Part shown: piece by piece, positions 17,712 to 26,714 of the stretch
Layout: every line of letters starts with the position of its first letter
Numbering within the stretch: position 1 is the stretch's first letter
From: Cyclobacterium marinum DSM 745
Lineage (GTDB): Bacteria > Bacteroidota > Bacteroidia > Cytophagales > Cyclobacteriaceae
Assembly (NCBI RefSeq): GCF_000222485.1
Contig: NC_015914.1
Location: 1,426,001 to 1,490,000, forward strand
Direction: 5' to 3'
DNA: 64,000 nucleotides
Program-made: the position numbers and the translations under genes
Notes under the pieces: generated by a model
Told to the model about the DNA's origin: nothing
Databases searched by the model: none
Seen by the model: only the letters and a program-made list of their open reading frames with translations

Positions 17712-18713
17712 ATGACTACTACAAAAACGATTAATTTAAAAAATAGGCCTAAAGGCAGTCCTACAATTACAGATTTTGACTTCACAACAGCTGAAATCTC
17801 GGAATTGAAAGAAGGAGAGGTATTGTTAAGTACCTTATATGTTTCTGTGGACCCATATTTAAGAGGTAGGATGAGTGATGCTCCTTCCTATGTCCCACCC
17901 TTTAAGCTAAATGAGCCAATTTCTTCGGGAATTATTGCTGAAGTCTTGGAATCAAAAAGCGAGAATTTAACCATAGGGGATAAGGTAATTGGCGCCTTAC
18001 AGTGGAAAGAAACACAGTTAGCCAAAGCAGAAAATCTGAGAAAAGTAGATCCTGATAAAGCTCCCCTTTCAACCTATTTAGGAATAATTGGTATGACCGG
18101 ACTTACTGCTTTACTTGGATTAAAGGAAATAGGAAAACCTAAAAATGGGGAAACCCTTCTTGTATCCGGAGCTGCAGGTGCGGTGGGTTCCGTAGTTGGC
18201 CAAATTGGAAAAATCCTCGGCCTTCGAGTGGTTGGTATAGCAGGTACAGATGAGAAAGTTGACATGCTCAAATCTGAATTCGGATTTGATGAAGGGATCA
18301 ACTACAATACCACTGAAAATATGATCCAGGCCATACAGAACACTTGCCCCGATGGTGTTGACATTTATTTTGACAATGTCGGAGGGGAAATTTCAGATGC
18401 GGTACTCTTCAACATCAACAAATTTGCTAGGATCATAATCTGTGGAGCTATTTCTGTTTACAATAATACAGAAACCCCAAAAAGTCTTAGTGTACAGCCT
18501 TTCCTTGTTAAAAAGAGTGCGCTCATGCAAGGATTTATCGTGGCTGACTTTGCAGACAAACATCCTGAAGGTGTTCAGCAACTGGCCACATGGCTTCAAG
18601 AGGGAAAGCTGAAATATAAAGAAACCATCGTAGAGGGATTTGACAATATTCCGCAAGCCTTTCTAGATTTATTTGAAGGGAAGAACAAAGGGAAAATGGT
18701 GGTGAAAATTTAA
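17712..18713 (+). CDS. NADP-dependent MDR oxidoreductase (leukotriene B4 dehydrogenase/CurA-like)
   Basis: This 333-residue protein belongs to the zinc-free MDR branch that reduces alpha,beta-unsaturated ketones and alkenals. Evidence includes the N-terminal segment VSVDPYLRGRMSD, the dinucleotide motif VSGAAGAVGSVVGQIGKILG (about 152-171) and GVDIYFDNVGGEISDAVL. It is coupled to the TetR repressor upstream (five-base gap). The arrangement suggests induction by a reactive carbonyl or aromatic compound. Confidence 0.92.
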   Translation: MTTTKTINLKNRPKGSPTITDFDFTTAEISELKEGEVLLSTLYVSVDPYLRGRMSDAPSYVPPFKLNEPISSGIIAEVLESKSENLTIGDKVIGALQWKETQLAKAENLRKVDPDKAPLSTYLGIIGMTGLTALLGLKEIGKPKNGETLLVSGAAGAVGSVVGQIGKILGLRVVGIAGTDEKVDMLKSEFGFDEGINYNTTENMIQAIQNTCPDGVDIYFDNVGGEISDAVLFNINKFARIIICGAISVYNNTETPKSLSVQPFLVKKSALMQGFIVADFADKHPEGVQQLATWLQEGKLKYKETIVEGFDNIPQAFLDLFEGKNKGKMVVKI

Positions 18714-19010
18714 AATTGAACGTAGCTCCCACCAATAAATTCTAGGTTACTATGAAAAATTCAACTACAAAAGAATCTCAATGTCACCTAGACTAGCGGC
18801 TATTGTTTTATGTGTTTTTCAATTAAACAGGACACAATCTTTTAAATATAAATCGCTACTGAACTTTTATTGAAAAGGCTAAGTTAATATTTCTTAGGTA
18901 TCAGAAGAATGCCCTGAATCAAACTTCGGGATTTTCTTCTGATTATCTCTTAATTGTTTCGCTAGAGGTAATATTAAAATTGCCTTTATCGATATCTAAA
19001 TGTCTTTTCA

Positions 19011-19763
19011 ATGTTTAGGCACCAAGGCAAGAGCAGAACCTTCAAACACAATTTACAAATTGCTACTTTTTTATCATTTGTAGCCGGCATTGTCAATGTA
19101 ACCGGTTTTTTATCAATTAAGCAATTGACTACCAATGTCACGGGGCATTTTGCATTATTCATTAATGACCTTTCAAATCTTGAATTTTGGAAGGGGACGA
19201 TCTATTTCCTTTACATTTTCGCTTTTCTATTGGGCTCTTTTACCTCAAGTTTTTTAATTGAGAACTTTCGAGAAAACAAAAAATTGAATGTCTTTGTTTT
19301 GCCGACAATAATTGAGTGCATTATCCTATTATCCATTGCCTTAATAAGTAACTTTATAGAAATAAGCCAACCGGATATAATTGCATGTTTGTTACTTTTT
19401 GCAATGGGGTTACAGAATTCTTTTGTCACCAAAATTTCTAATACTGTAGTTAGAACTACACATCTCACAGGTTTATTCACAGATCTGGGCATAGAGTTGT
19501 CTCAACTTTTTTTCCAAAAATCATACCCCAATAGAAAAAAAATAAAGAGGACAATCCTCCTAAGGGTGGCCATTATCTTGTTCTTTTTCGCAGGGGGGCT
19601 ACTAGGAGGTTTTCTGTATTCCAAAATTGATCTTAAATTAAATACCTTAATAATTGGAGCTTTAATTTTATTAGTCGGCCTCTTTTATGATGATTTTAAG
19701 TATAGACTGATTATGACTACAAGAAAATACCAGCAAAGAAAAATTAAGCGCCTGGCTGCTTAA
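19011..19763 (+). CDS. YoaK/DUF1275-family membrane protein
   Basis: This 250-residue protein has about six hydrophobic helices. The N-terminal signature LSFVAGIVNVTGFLSI followed by TTNVTGHFALFINDL, and the internal segment LLLFAMGLQNSFVTKIS with VVRTTHLTGLFTDLG, fit DUF1275 (YoaK). The family's biochemical function is not established. The C-terminus is strongly basic. It appears to be a single-gene unit. Confidence 0.85.
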   Translation: MFRHQGKSRTFKHNLQIATFLSFVAGIVNVTGFLSIKQLTTNVTGHFALFINDLSNLEFWKGTIYFLYIFAFLLGSFTSSFLIENFRENKKLNVFVLPTIIECIILLSIALISNFIEISQPDIIACLLLFAMGLQNSFVTKISNTVVRTTHLTGLFTDLGIELSQLFFQKSYPNRKKIKRTILLRVAIILFFFAGGLLGGFLYSKIDLKLNTLIIGALILLVGLFYDDFKYRLIMTTRKYQQRKIKRLAA

Positions 19764-20131
19764 TTTTGACTCAACAAACACTGGCAGATCCTGAGCTACC
19801 TAGTGGCTAATAACTTTTACTGCCTGAAAAACCTTGCCAAAGAGGGTTTATATTCCATAGGTATTTCAAAGGTAGAAACCATTTAATCCGGAATATGTAT
19901 TGGTATTTCCAATACCTACGAGAAGTGTTGCACGTGCAAGAAATTCAGGCTGTTTGGAGATTTTAGCATTCCATGGCAAAGGTGAAATTGAAAGTGGCAG
20001 AAGTAGCTGATTTTGAAGCGATTTTAACACGTAATTGATTGTCTATTGCATATTTCGGGGTTAATAAAAAAAGAAATTTATACAACTAAAAAAAAACAAA
20101 CCAATCGGTATTTTTTTCGTTAACTTACGGC
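19764..20131. other. Intergenic region before the second TetR gene
   Basis: The 368 bases contain no supported gene. A perfect 12-base palindrome TTGCACGTGCAA (19928-19939) and a small hairpin around GTATTGG/CCAATAC (near 19890-19915) are visible but have no clear role. Confidence 0.4.
20100..20109. promoter_or_regulatory. Possible TetR operator
   Basis: ACCAATCGGT is a near-palindrome with ACC/GGT ends, 22 bases before the TetR start. The motif is short, so support is weak. Confidence 0.35.
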
Positions 20132-20737
20132 ATGCTACAGGAATTAAAATCCGAACGAACCAAAAAACTGATTTTGGATAAAGCCTATGAACTGTTTTAT
20201 GAAGAAGGGTTTAAATCTAGCAGTATCGATAGGATAGTAAAGGCATCCCATCTTACCAAAGGAGCATTTTACCATCATTTTAAAAGTAAAAAAGAATTAG
20301 GTCTAAAGGTTATTGAATTGAAAATTCAGGAAAGGATTCACCAAGGGATGATTGTTCCACTAAGCAATCCCGGTGAAGCTTTGGATTTATTGAGGGACAC
20401 CTTTTTCCATCGAATAAAATTATTCTCTCTATATGATAAAAAACATGGCTGCCCTTTCAATAATTTAATTAATGAAATTGGAAATCAAGAGCTGGCTTAT
20501 CGGCTGGCGTTAAAAAAGGTATTGGATGAATGGAAACAAGCCATCATCCGTATAATTGAGAGAGGGAAAAAGGAAAAAACTATAAAAAAAAGTGTATCAA
20601 GTCATGCAGTTGCCATCTATTTAATAAGCGCCTTTGAAGGAGTTCGTGGCATTAGAAAACTATATGACAATGACAGTGTCCTGACGGAGTATCTATTGGG
20701 ACTCTCCTTCTATTTAGACCATTTAGGAACTAATTAG
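20132..20737 (+). CDS. TetR/AcrR-family repressor
   Basis: This 201-residue protein has a well-conserved TetR DNA-binding domain: ILDKAYELFYEEGFKSSSID, then IVKASHLTKGAFYHHFKSKKEL. The C-terminal domain with HGCPFNNLINEIG resembles the branch of the AcrR/YcdC type that controls dehydrogenases. It heads a unit with the SDR gene (73-base gap) and the lipoprotein gene and probably represses them. Confidence 0.9.
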   Translation: MLQELKSERTKKLILDKAYELFYEEGFKSSSIDRIVKASHLTKGAFYHHFKSKKELGLKVIELKIQERIHQGMIVPLSNPGEALDLLRDTFFHRIKLFSLYDKKHGCPFNNLINEIGNQELAYRLALKKVLDEWKQAIIRIIERGKKEKTIKKSVSSHAVAIYLISAFEGVRGIRKLYDNDSVLTEYLLGLSFYLDHLGTN

Positions 20738-20810
20738 CTTAGCTAAATTCATTATTAGAAATTGTTCAAATCCCGCCCAAAAAGCCTGATAACTTTAAAA
20801 AACCGAAAAA

Positions 20811-21545
20811 ATGAAACTCGAAAACAAAGTAATTATTGTAACCGGCTCTTCGAAAGGAATAGGAAAAGAAATTGCGCTTCTTTTAGCAGAAAATGGTGCC
20901 AAAGTAATAGTTAATTCTTCTAGCAGTATGCCTGAAGCAAATTCAGTTGTAGAGACAATTATTAAAAAGGGAGGCCAGGCCATGGCCATCAAAGCAGATG
21001 TAAGTAAAAGGGAAGAAGTGACACAGCTTTTTGATCAAACAATTACCGCTTTTAGAAAAGTAGATGTTTTAGTAAACAATGCCGGTGTTATGATTTCCAA
21101 AACAATAAAAGACAATACACAGGAGGACTTTAGCAAGCAGTTTGATATCAACGTAAGAGGAGTTTTCAATACTTTGCAAGAAGCGGAAAGTAAACTTTCA
21201 GACAATGGAAACATCATCAACCTATCCTCAAGCACAGTAAAAATGATGTTCCCTACCTATGCTTTGTATTCAGGAACTAAAGCTGCGGTCGAACAGATGA
21301 CAAGGGTTTTTTCCAAAGAAATCGGCCGAGGAATTTCCGTAAACGCTATAGCTCCCGGGCCGACAGAAACAGAACTTTTTTTAAAAGGAAAAACTACTGA
21401 ATTTATAGAGAAATTAAGCTCCATGAATGCCTTCAATCGATTGGCCACACCAAATGATATCGCTAAAGTTGTTTTGTTTTTAGCAAGTGAGGACTCTAAA
21501 TGGATTTCAGGTCAAGTCATTGGAGCAAATGGTGCAATGGTTTAA
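20811..21545 (+). CDS. Short-chain dehydrogenase/reductase
   Basis: This 244-residue classical SDR has the cofactor motif TGSSKGIG (11-18), NNAG (89-92), active-site Ser around 139-141 and YxxxK (Tyr153, Lys157). It ends in the usual GQVIGANGAMV. Family members reduce ketones or oxidise alcohols with NAD(P)H; the sequence resembles FabG-like 3-oxoacyl reductases but the substrate is unknown. Downstream of the TetR gene, it is probably the regulated enzyme. Confidence 0.93.
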   Translation: MKLENKVIIVTGSSKGIGKEIALLLAENGAKVIVNSSSSMPEANSVVETIIKKGGQAMAIKADVSKREEVTQLFDQTITAFRKVDVLVNNAGVMISKTIKDNTQEDFSKQFDINVRGVFNTLQEAESKLSDNGNIINLSSSTVKMMFPTYALYSGTKAAVEQMTRVFSKEIGRGISVNAIAPGPTETELFLKGKTTEFIEKLSSMNAFNRLATPNDIAKVVLFLASEDSKWISGQVIGANGAMV

Positions 21546-21562
21546 CCCTAACAAACGAAAAA

Positions 21563-22366
21563 ATGAAATTAAAATTACAATCGCTATTGATATTGAGTTT
21601 ACTTTTCTTCTCATGTAAAGAACAGGAACACTCAGAGAAAAAAACTTCCTTTGAAAACAAAGGCCATGAGTTAGTTTATGAGATGGTTCAAAAAGTTGGG
21701 AATTATTCAAAATTGGCTGAAAAAAAAGATGTTGTCTATACCTATAAATACCAAACGCCGGATGGAAAAACAGATTTATCTACAGAAAAATATATTTTTG
21801 ATGGTGAACTCTCCTATGGGGCATATGAACAACATGAAAGAACACTTCCACAGTATGAAGGGCTTATAGAACAAGGATATGATGGCAAAGCCTATTGGCT
21901 AAGGCATAAAGGAAATTACATCCAAGACGCTGCTTCCCTACAACGGGTGACTTTTAACAGGCCAACCAATTTTTATTGGTTTACCATGTTCCAAAAATTA
22001 CTTGATCCAGGATTAACCTATGAATATTTGGGTGAAAAAAACATTGAAGACAAGAACTACGAAGTAGTGAAAATTTCATTTGATTCTTACAATGAAAAGC
22101 CAACGGATATTTATCAGATTTACATCAATAAGGATACGAAATTGGTAGACCAGTTTCTTTTTACTGTCGCAGAAGTAGGGGTAGTAGACCAACCACTGCT
22201 CATGAAACTGGAATATGAAGAAATAGAAGGATTATTAATTCCAACTCAAAGAATTTACAAAGGATCAAATTGGGAAGCAGAGGTCACAAATGCCCCATGG
22301 ATTAAGGTAAATTGGTCCAACATCCAATTTAATAATGGCTTAAGTAGATCAATTTTTGAGAAATAG
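21563..22366 (+). CDS. Lipoprotein of unknown function (DUF6503-like)
   Basis: The start chosen is the ATG at 21563 (MKLKLQSLL), which lies 17 bases after the SDR stop and gives a clean lipoprotein signal ending LLFFSC; an upstream in-frame start would overlap the SDR gene. The 267-residue product contains beta-rich sequence with DVVYTYKYQTPDGKTD, GYDGKAYWLRH and YEVVKISFDSYNEK, a pattern reminiscent of DUF6503 and outer-membrane lipoprotein-sorting-like folds (low certainty). It closes the TetR-SDR unit and is followed by a strong terminator. Confidence 0.7.
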   Translation: MKLKLQSLLILSLLFFSCKEQEHSEKKTSFENKGHELVYEMVQKVGNYSKLAEKKDVVYTYKYQTPDGKTDLSTEKYIFDGELSYGAYEQHERTLPQYEGLIEQGYDGKAYWLRHKGNYIQDAASLQRVTFNRPTNFYWFTMFQKLLDPGLTYEYLGEKNIEDKNYEVVKISFDSYNEKPTDIYQIYINKDTKLVDQFLFTVAEVGVVDQPLLMKLEYEEIEGLLIPTQRIYKGSNWEAEVTNAPWIKVNWSNIQFNNGLSRSIFEK

Positions 22367-22385
22367 TATCTCATAAAAGCTTTAG

Positions 22386-22430
22386 TAAGGGCTATTTGGA
22401 GCAAAGCGCTACATAGCCCTTATTATTTTA
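22386..22430 (+). terminator. Rho-independent terminator after the TetR-SDR-lipoprotein unit
   Basis: TAAGGGCTAT (22386-22395) pairs exactly with ATAGCCCTTA (22413-22422) around a 17-base loop, followed by TTATTTTA. Confidence 0.8.
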
Positions 22431-22572
22431 ACTAACATTAGCCCTACCGTCTTTCCTTAGATGGAAACTAATCCCTTGTTTACCAAATTTTTTCTCTTCC
22501 TCTCTAAGGCGCTTAATCAAACACTTATTGTACATAGAAATATATGTGCTTAGGCATACTCAATTCACACTC

Positions 22573-23949
22573 CTAGCGATTTGCCTGTTCAATATGCACT
22601 TGAAGTAGGGCTTTTAATTCCGCTTTCCTTTCCCTATAGGCAGTATTTTGGCTTAAATTAACCATTTCACCGGGATCTTGTTTAAGATCAATCAACATTT
22701 CATCACCATTGTCATAAAGTGTATACTTAAAATGATCTCCTCTTATCATAAAACCCAATTCGTTCTCCATAAACAAATATTTGCGAGGATTATAATTTGT
22801 TTTTTGATTTTTTAAAAGTGGTGCAAATGATATTCCCGGTAGGTAATCAGGCATAGAAACACCAGCTAAATCGCATAAAGTGGGATAAAGATCTAAACCT
22901 GTAGAAATAATATTATGGCTATCTACAGACTGCTCATTCTCCATACCATTGTACCATACCACCAACGGAACATTTGCCGACTCCTCATAAAAGACTGTTT
23001 TGTGCTCCAGCCTGTGAGAACCACTCATTTCCCCATGATCTGAAGTAAATATTACGATGGTATTGTCTGCAAAAGGCGAAGCTTCCAAAGCATCCAGGAC
23101 CATCCCTATTTGAACATCCACCCTCTCTGTCAGCCTATGATAGGCATACCTGTGCATCCGCCAGTCCTTTTCGGTCCAGTGTTCCCTTGCATCTATTGTA
23201 AAGGAATGCAATTCCTTCAAATCATAAATCGCACTTGGTTCGTCAGATGTCGGTTCAAAATTGGCAGGAAGAGGAGGTACATATTTTTCCATAAAATCAT
23301 TTTCACTAATCGAATCAGGAATGGCAATTGCTTCCAATAAAGGAACAGGTACCTCTGCCGGAGGTCTGTTACTCGGTGGAAACTGTCGAATGGCCTCATA
23401 ACAGATGTCATGTGGATTGATAAAGTTTAAGGCAAGCAAAAAAGGTTTATCTGAATCCCTGTTCGATAACAATGCAACACTTTCAGCAGCCAACTCATCT
23501 CTTTCGTCTTTTGAAATAAACGTTTCAAAACCATAGGTTATAACCTCCTTTTTGCCCCCGGGAAGATGGGATTTTCCACCATAAAAAGTCTCATACCCCG
23601 CTTTAGTAAAGGTATGGCCCATGGCATTGGGAATTATTTTCTGAATTGCCGCCATATCTAGTTTGCTTGCATTGTGTCGCATATCTATTGCAGAAGGATA
23701 TTCTCCGGTAAATAGACTAAATCGAGAAGGAGAACAAACCGGATTGGTAACATAGGCTTTTTCAAATCTTAAGCCTTTATTGGCCAATTTATCCATATTT
23801 GGAGTATCTAGCCATTTATTGCCCGCGGCACTCATCATTTTGGCATTTTGCTGATCCGTTATGATAATCAGGATATTGGGTTTTTCACTTTGCGCCAGTA
23901 AAACAGTGTTGAGCATACATAGCGCTAACAATACAATACTTTTTTTCAT
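22573..23949 (-). CDS. Sulfatase, exported
   Basis: This 458-residue protein begins with a cleavable signal peptide ending in LLAQS. The formylglycine motif is CSPSR with Cys72 (NPVCSPSRFSLFTGEYPS). The metal motif near the N-terminus is ITDQQ (Asp32, Gln33), and SDHGEMSGSHRLEHK carries further active-site residues. The DQQ/SDHG combination differs from the DDMGYGD type of the other sulfatase in the window, so the two probably act on different sulfate esters. It is the most distal gene on this strand next to the polysaccharide locus, but a terminator (24305-24327) and a 428-base gap make it a separate unit. Confidence 0.9.
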   Translation of the reverse strand: MKKSIVLLALCMLNTVLLAQSEKPNILIIITDQQNAKMMSAAGNKWLDTPNMDKLANKGLRFEKAYVTNPVCSPSRFSLFTGEYPSAIDMRHNASKLDMAAIQKIIPNAMGHTFTKAGYETFYGGKSHLPGGKKEVITYGFETFISKDERDELAAESVALLSNRDSDKPFLLALNFINPHDICYEAIRQFPPSNRPPAEVPVPLLEAIAIPDSISENDFMEKYVPPLPANFEPTSDEPSAIYDLKELHSFTIDAREHWTEKDWRMHRYAYHRLTERVDVQIGMVLDALEASPFADNTIVIFTSDHGEMSGSHRLEHKTVFYEESANVPLVVWYNGMENEQSVDSHNIISTGLDLYPTLCDLAGVSMPDYLPGISFAPLLKNQKTNYNPRKYLFMENELGFMIRGDHFKYTLYDNGDEMLIDLKQDPGEMVNLSQNTAYRERKAELKALLQVHIEQANR

Positions 23950-24290
23950 ATGCGATAATACTTAATATTAAGCTATCCTTAGAAATAATTTTGAAATTTA
24001 ATCGGAAAAGGTGTTAAAACATTACCAAGGATTCAAACTACCAACTATAAAAATTCGAGACCTCAAACCATAACATCAATTTGTCAACACAAAGGAGCTC
24101 AATAACAATTCAATTGAACATATTTGTTAACAAAATCACTTGAAACCTGCATAAACACAGGGCTTGATGCCCCTTTTTGGCTTTTAAATTGGCAATTATC
24201 CTGAATCCCGGTTCTAACTAAGGGTATAAATCGACTATCCTATCCAGAAAGCTAAAACTCAAAGATTATAAAAAAAAATATCTATCGTGC
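23950..24290. other. Intergenic region upstream of the sulfatase gene
   Basis: It should carry the sulfatase promoter on the minus strand. No operator or RNA structure was recognised apart from the adjoining terminator. Confidence 0.4.
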
Positions 24291-24327
24291 TGACTAAAAA
24301 AATAGGGACCGCTTTATCAACGGCCCC
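24291..24327 (-). terminator. Rho-independent terminator of the SusC/D locus
   Basis: Read on the minus strand, GGGGCCG and CGGTCCC (24305-24327) form a seven-pair stem with one G-U pair and a nine-base loop, followed by a TATTTTTTT tract. It lies about 50 bases after the large esterase gene. Confidence 0.8.
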
Positions 24328-24377
24328 TTTTATCAAAAAATTATCACCCTAAATAATTTCTTTATTTTTTTCAATTT

Positions 24378-26681
24378 CTACTTCCAACGCGTTTCTTTTA
24401 AGAAAACAGGCTCTTTACGAACAGACCTCCCTTGATTTCCTAAGGAGTCATTTATTTCAAAGGATAAATCATAGAAATAGGTTGGCTTACCGGAAATCCT
24501 AACACTATAGACCCCATCTCCTTTTACAGCATCTCCTGCCAATCCATCATCCTTTAATTCAATGGAAAAAGTAGTCGGTACCAAATCCCAGCTTACATGT
24601 TTCAAGGTTGATTTTCCTTCATTAGGAGTTAATGTAAGCATGACTTTATCCACTGAAGTACCATCATAAATTCTTGCCTCTATCAGCTCATCGTTCAAAA
24701 CTTGCACCCATTGCACCTCTGGAGTCGTCTTGTCTTCACCTTGCACAGTTACATTAATTTTACCTTTGTGAATAATATGTTGCCCACTTATTGACCCCGG
24801 CGTCCAATATTCGACATAAAAAGGAATTTTCTCACCTTCAGGAATTTGACCGCTCAATACCGGCATGGTATATTTTACGGTGCCTCCTATATGGTCATAT
24901 TCCTGCCAGGGATCGGCAATTCGAATACTTACATTTCCTTGGTTGATATAATCATTGGTAGTATAAGCATGTGTACGCAAATATTCACCTCCTTTTTCCA
25001 CCAAGAGTACTATGGTTTCACCGGGATTAGCGATTCCATCCCCATTACCGGCACCAACAATCATACTCGCAGAATCCACAGCTTCTTTTACTATAGTAAA
25101 TTCCTTTCCATCTGCGATTACAAAATTTGTAATTTCCTCCACAGGGTCTTTGAATAAAACCTCAAATTCCTCCTGCCATGATTGCCCGGACTCATCAGAA
25201 AAGTTTAATTTAAATTTGGCAATATCATAACCCATTCGATTGTTTTTCACCTTAAAAACACCCTTTACCAATTTCTCCTCCAACGGTGCTAGTTTATCCA
25301 AATCTCCTTCTCCTTGAAGCACTTCTAGCCCCTCACTAATTGCAGTAATTTTAGCTTTAATACCCTTTGCCTCCCCGAATCCTTTGTTCAATACTTTCAT
25401 CGAAAGTGATACTTCTTCCCCACTTACAGCCCAGCCTGAGTCCTCAATTTCCACTGCTGTCAATGAGAGGTTTGCTACATTTGGGGCCACTTCAATTCCA
25501 ATTTGATGTTCACTTCCATTGAGTACAAACTGAAGGCTTCCCCTAGCATCACTAATTAAGGAGTATTCCCGACTTTGCTCTGTCAAGACATCTGTATCGG
25601 TCACTTTATAGCTTGTTAGGGGTTTATAAACTGGAGCGGTGGTAAGCTGAACCTTTACACTTGGCATCAATTCACCATCCGGTAGAAAGTTTCGAACAGC
25701 TATGTTGAAGCCTTCCTTATTAACATTTTCCAAAATGTTATAACCTGAACGGTTTCTACTAGTCTCCACTTTGTATTCCCATACCTCGAAATAGGGATAA
25801 ATGTCAATATAATCCCACTTTTCAGGCAATGGAAGAGGGGATTCAAATGCATCTTTAAGAAAAATAAACATGTCCCCCATGCCACAAGTTACATGAGAAG
25901 CTTCATACTGCTTGAATTGATAATGTGGCACTGCATTCAATAGGTAACGGTTCATGTCTTCATGGTAAAACCGCAAACGATCACTATCCCCATTGTGCAT
26001 TCGTAAACTGATTGTTTTAAAATTATCGTACATATCAGCATGCGCATACCTCACCGGAAAATCCAGAAGGCCTGCAGAGAATTCTGTTGACCCACAAAAA
26101 TTCCCTGCAGCACTTACCCAATCCGGTAATTTTGCTGCCAGCCAAAAAGTCATAAATCCTCCCATCGAGAGCCCTGATACTGCCCTATGGGTACGGTCAG
26201 GAACTGTTCGGTAATGACTGTCAATGTAACCAATAAGCTCCTTGAAGTATTCAGGAAATTGACGAAAGGTAGAGACAAGACTTACATTGTAGGGGCTTAA
26301 ATTGAGAGGTTCTTCCTTGAACTGGTTCAACCCATCCACCTTTAGAACAATGACATCATTTTCAGAAACAAATTTTTCAATATTGTCTCCATCGTTCTCA
26401 TCTCCAAAATCATAATTTGAATAGCCTTTGCCCATTGAACCAAAATACCGCTGAGCCCATCCATGAAAAAAATAGATCACAGGATATTTTTTTTCTGTGT
26501 TTTCGCGGTAATTTGGAGGTAAAAATATGCGATAGTTTCTATTGCTAGAAAATGCTTTGCTATAGTGATAACTATCGATAACTTCTACTCCGGAATTTAG
26601 CACTATCCCCTGACTTTGAGACCATCCGAGATTGACTTGGATCAAGAGCACGCCAATTACTAATACTTTCAGTAGCTTCAT
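24378..26681 (-). CDS. Exported esterase with C-terminal beta-sandwich domains
   Basis: This 767-residue protein has a signal peptide (about 1-22). Residues about 30-285 are a putative-esterase (esterase D/feruloyl-esterase-like) alpha/beta hydrolase: oxyanion region YPVIYFFHGW (66-75), nucleophile elbow SGLSMGG with Ser172, and a late His in ASHVTCGMGD. The remaining 480 residues are beta-rich and contain a CARDB-like segment (VSGEEVSLSMKVLNKGFGEA) and a Ca-binding-like GNGDGIANPGE. The extra domains may bind polymer. It is the last gene of the SusC/D locus and probably removes acyl or feruloyl-type esters. Confidence 0.82.
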   Translation of the reverse strand: MKLLKVLVIGVLLIQVNLGWSQSQGIVLNSGVEVIDSYHYSKAFSSNRNYRIFLPPNYRENTEKKYPVIYFFHGWAQRYFGSMGKGYSNYDFGDENDGDNIEKFVSENDVIVLKVDGLNQFKEEPLNLSPYNVSLVSTFRQFPEYFKELIGYIDSHYRTVPDRTHRAVSGLSMGGFMTFWLAAKLPDWVSAAGNFCGSTEFSAGLLDFPVRYAHADMYDNFKTISLRMHNGDSDRLRFYHEDMNRYLLNAVPHYQFKQYEASHVTCGMGDMFIFLKDAFESPLPLPEKWDYIDIYPYFEVWEYKVETSRNRSGYNILENVNKEGFNIAVRNFLPDGELMPSVKVQLTTAPVYKPLTSYKVTDTDVLTEQSREYSLISDARGSLQFVLNGSEHQIGIEVAPNVANLSLTAVEIEDSGWAVSGEEVSLSMKVLNKGFGEAKGIKAKITAISEGLEVLQGEGDLDKLAPLEEKLVKGVFKVKNNRMGYDIAKFKLNFSDESGQSWQEEFEVLFKDPVEEITNFVIADGKEFTIVKEAVDSASMIVGAGNGDGIANPGETIVLLVEKGGEYLRTHAYTTNDYINQGNVSIRIADPWQEYDHIGGTVKYTMPVLSGQIPEGEKIPFYVEYWTPGSISGQHIIHKGKINVTVQGEDKTTPEVQWVQVLNDELIEARIYDGTSVDKVMLTLTPNEGKSTLKHVSWDLVPTTFSIELKDDGLAGDAVKGDGVYSVRISGKPTYFYDLSFEINDSLGNQGRSVRKEPVFLKETRWK

Positions 26682-26714
26682 AGATTATTCGTTTGGATTA
26701 ACCCAAAAACCGGT

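Noticed and set aside
19928..19939. Perfect palindrome TTGCACGTGCAA
   Set aside because: Too far (about 190 bases) from the next start and not repeated elsewhere in the window, so no operator call.
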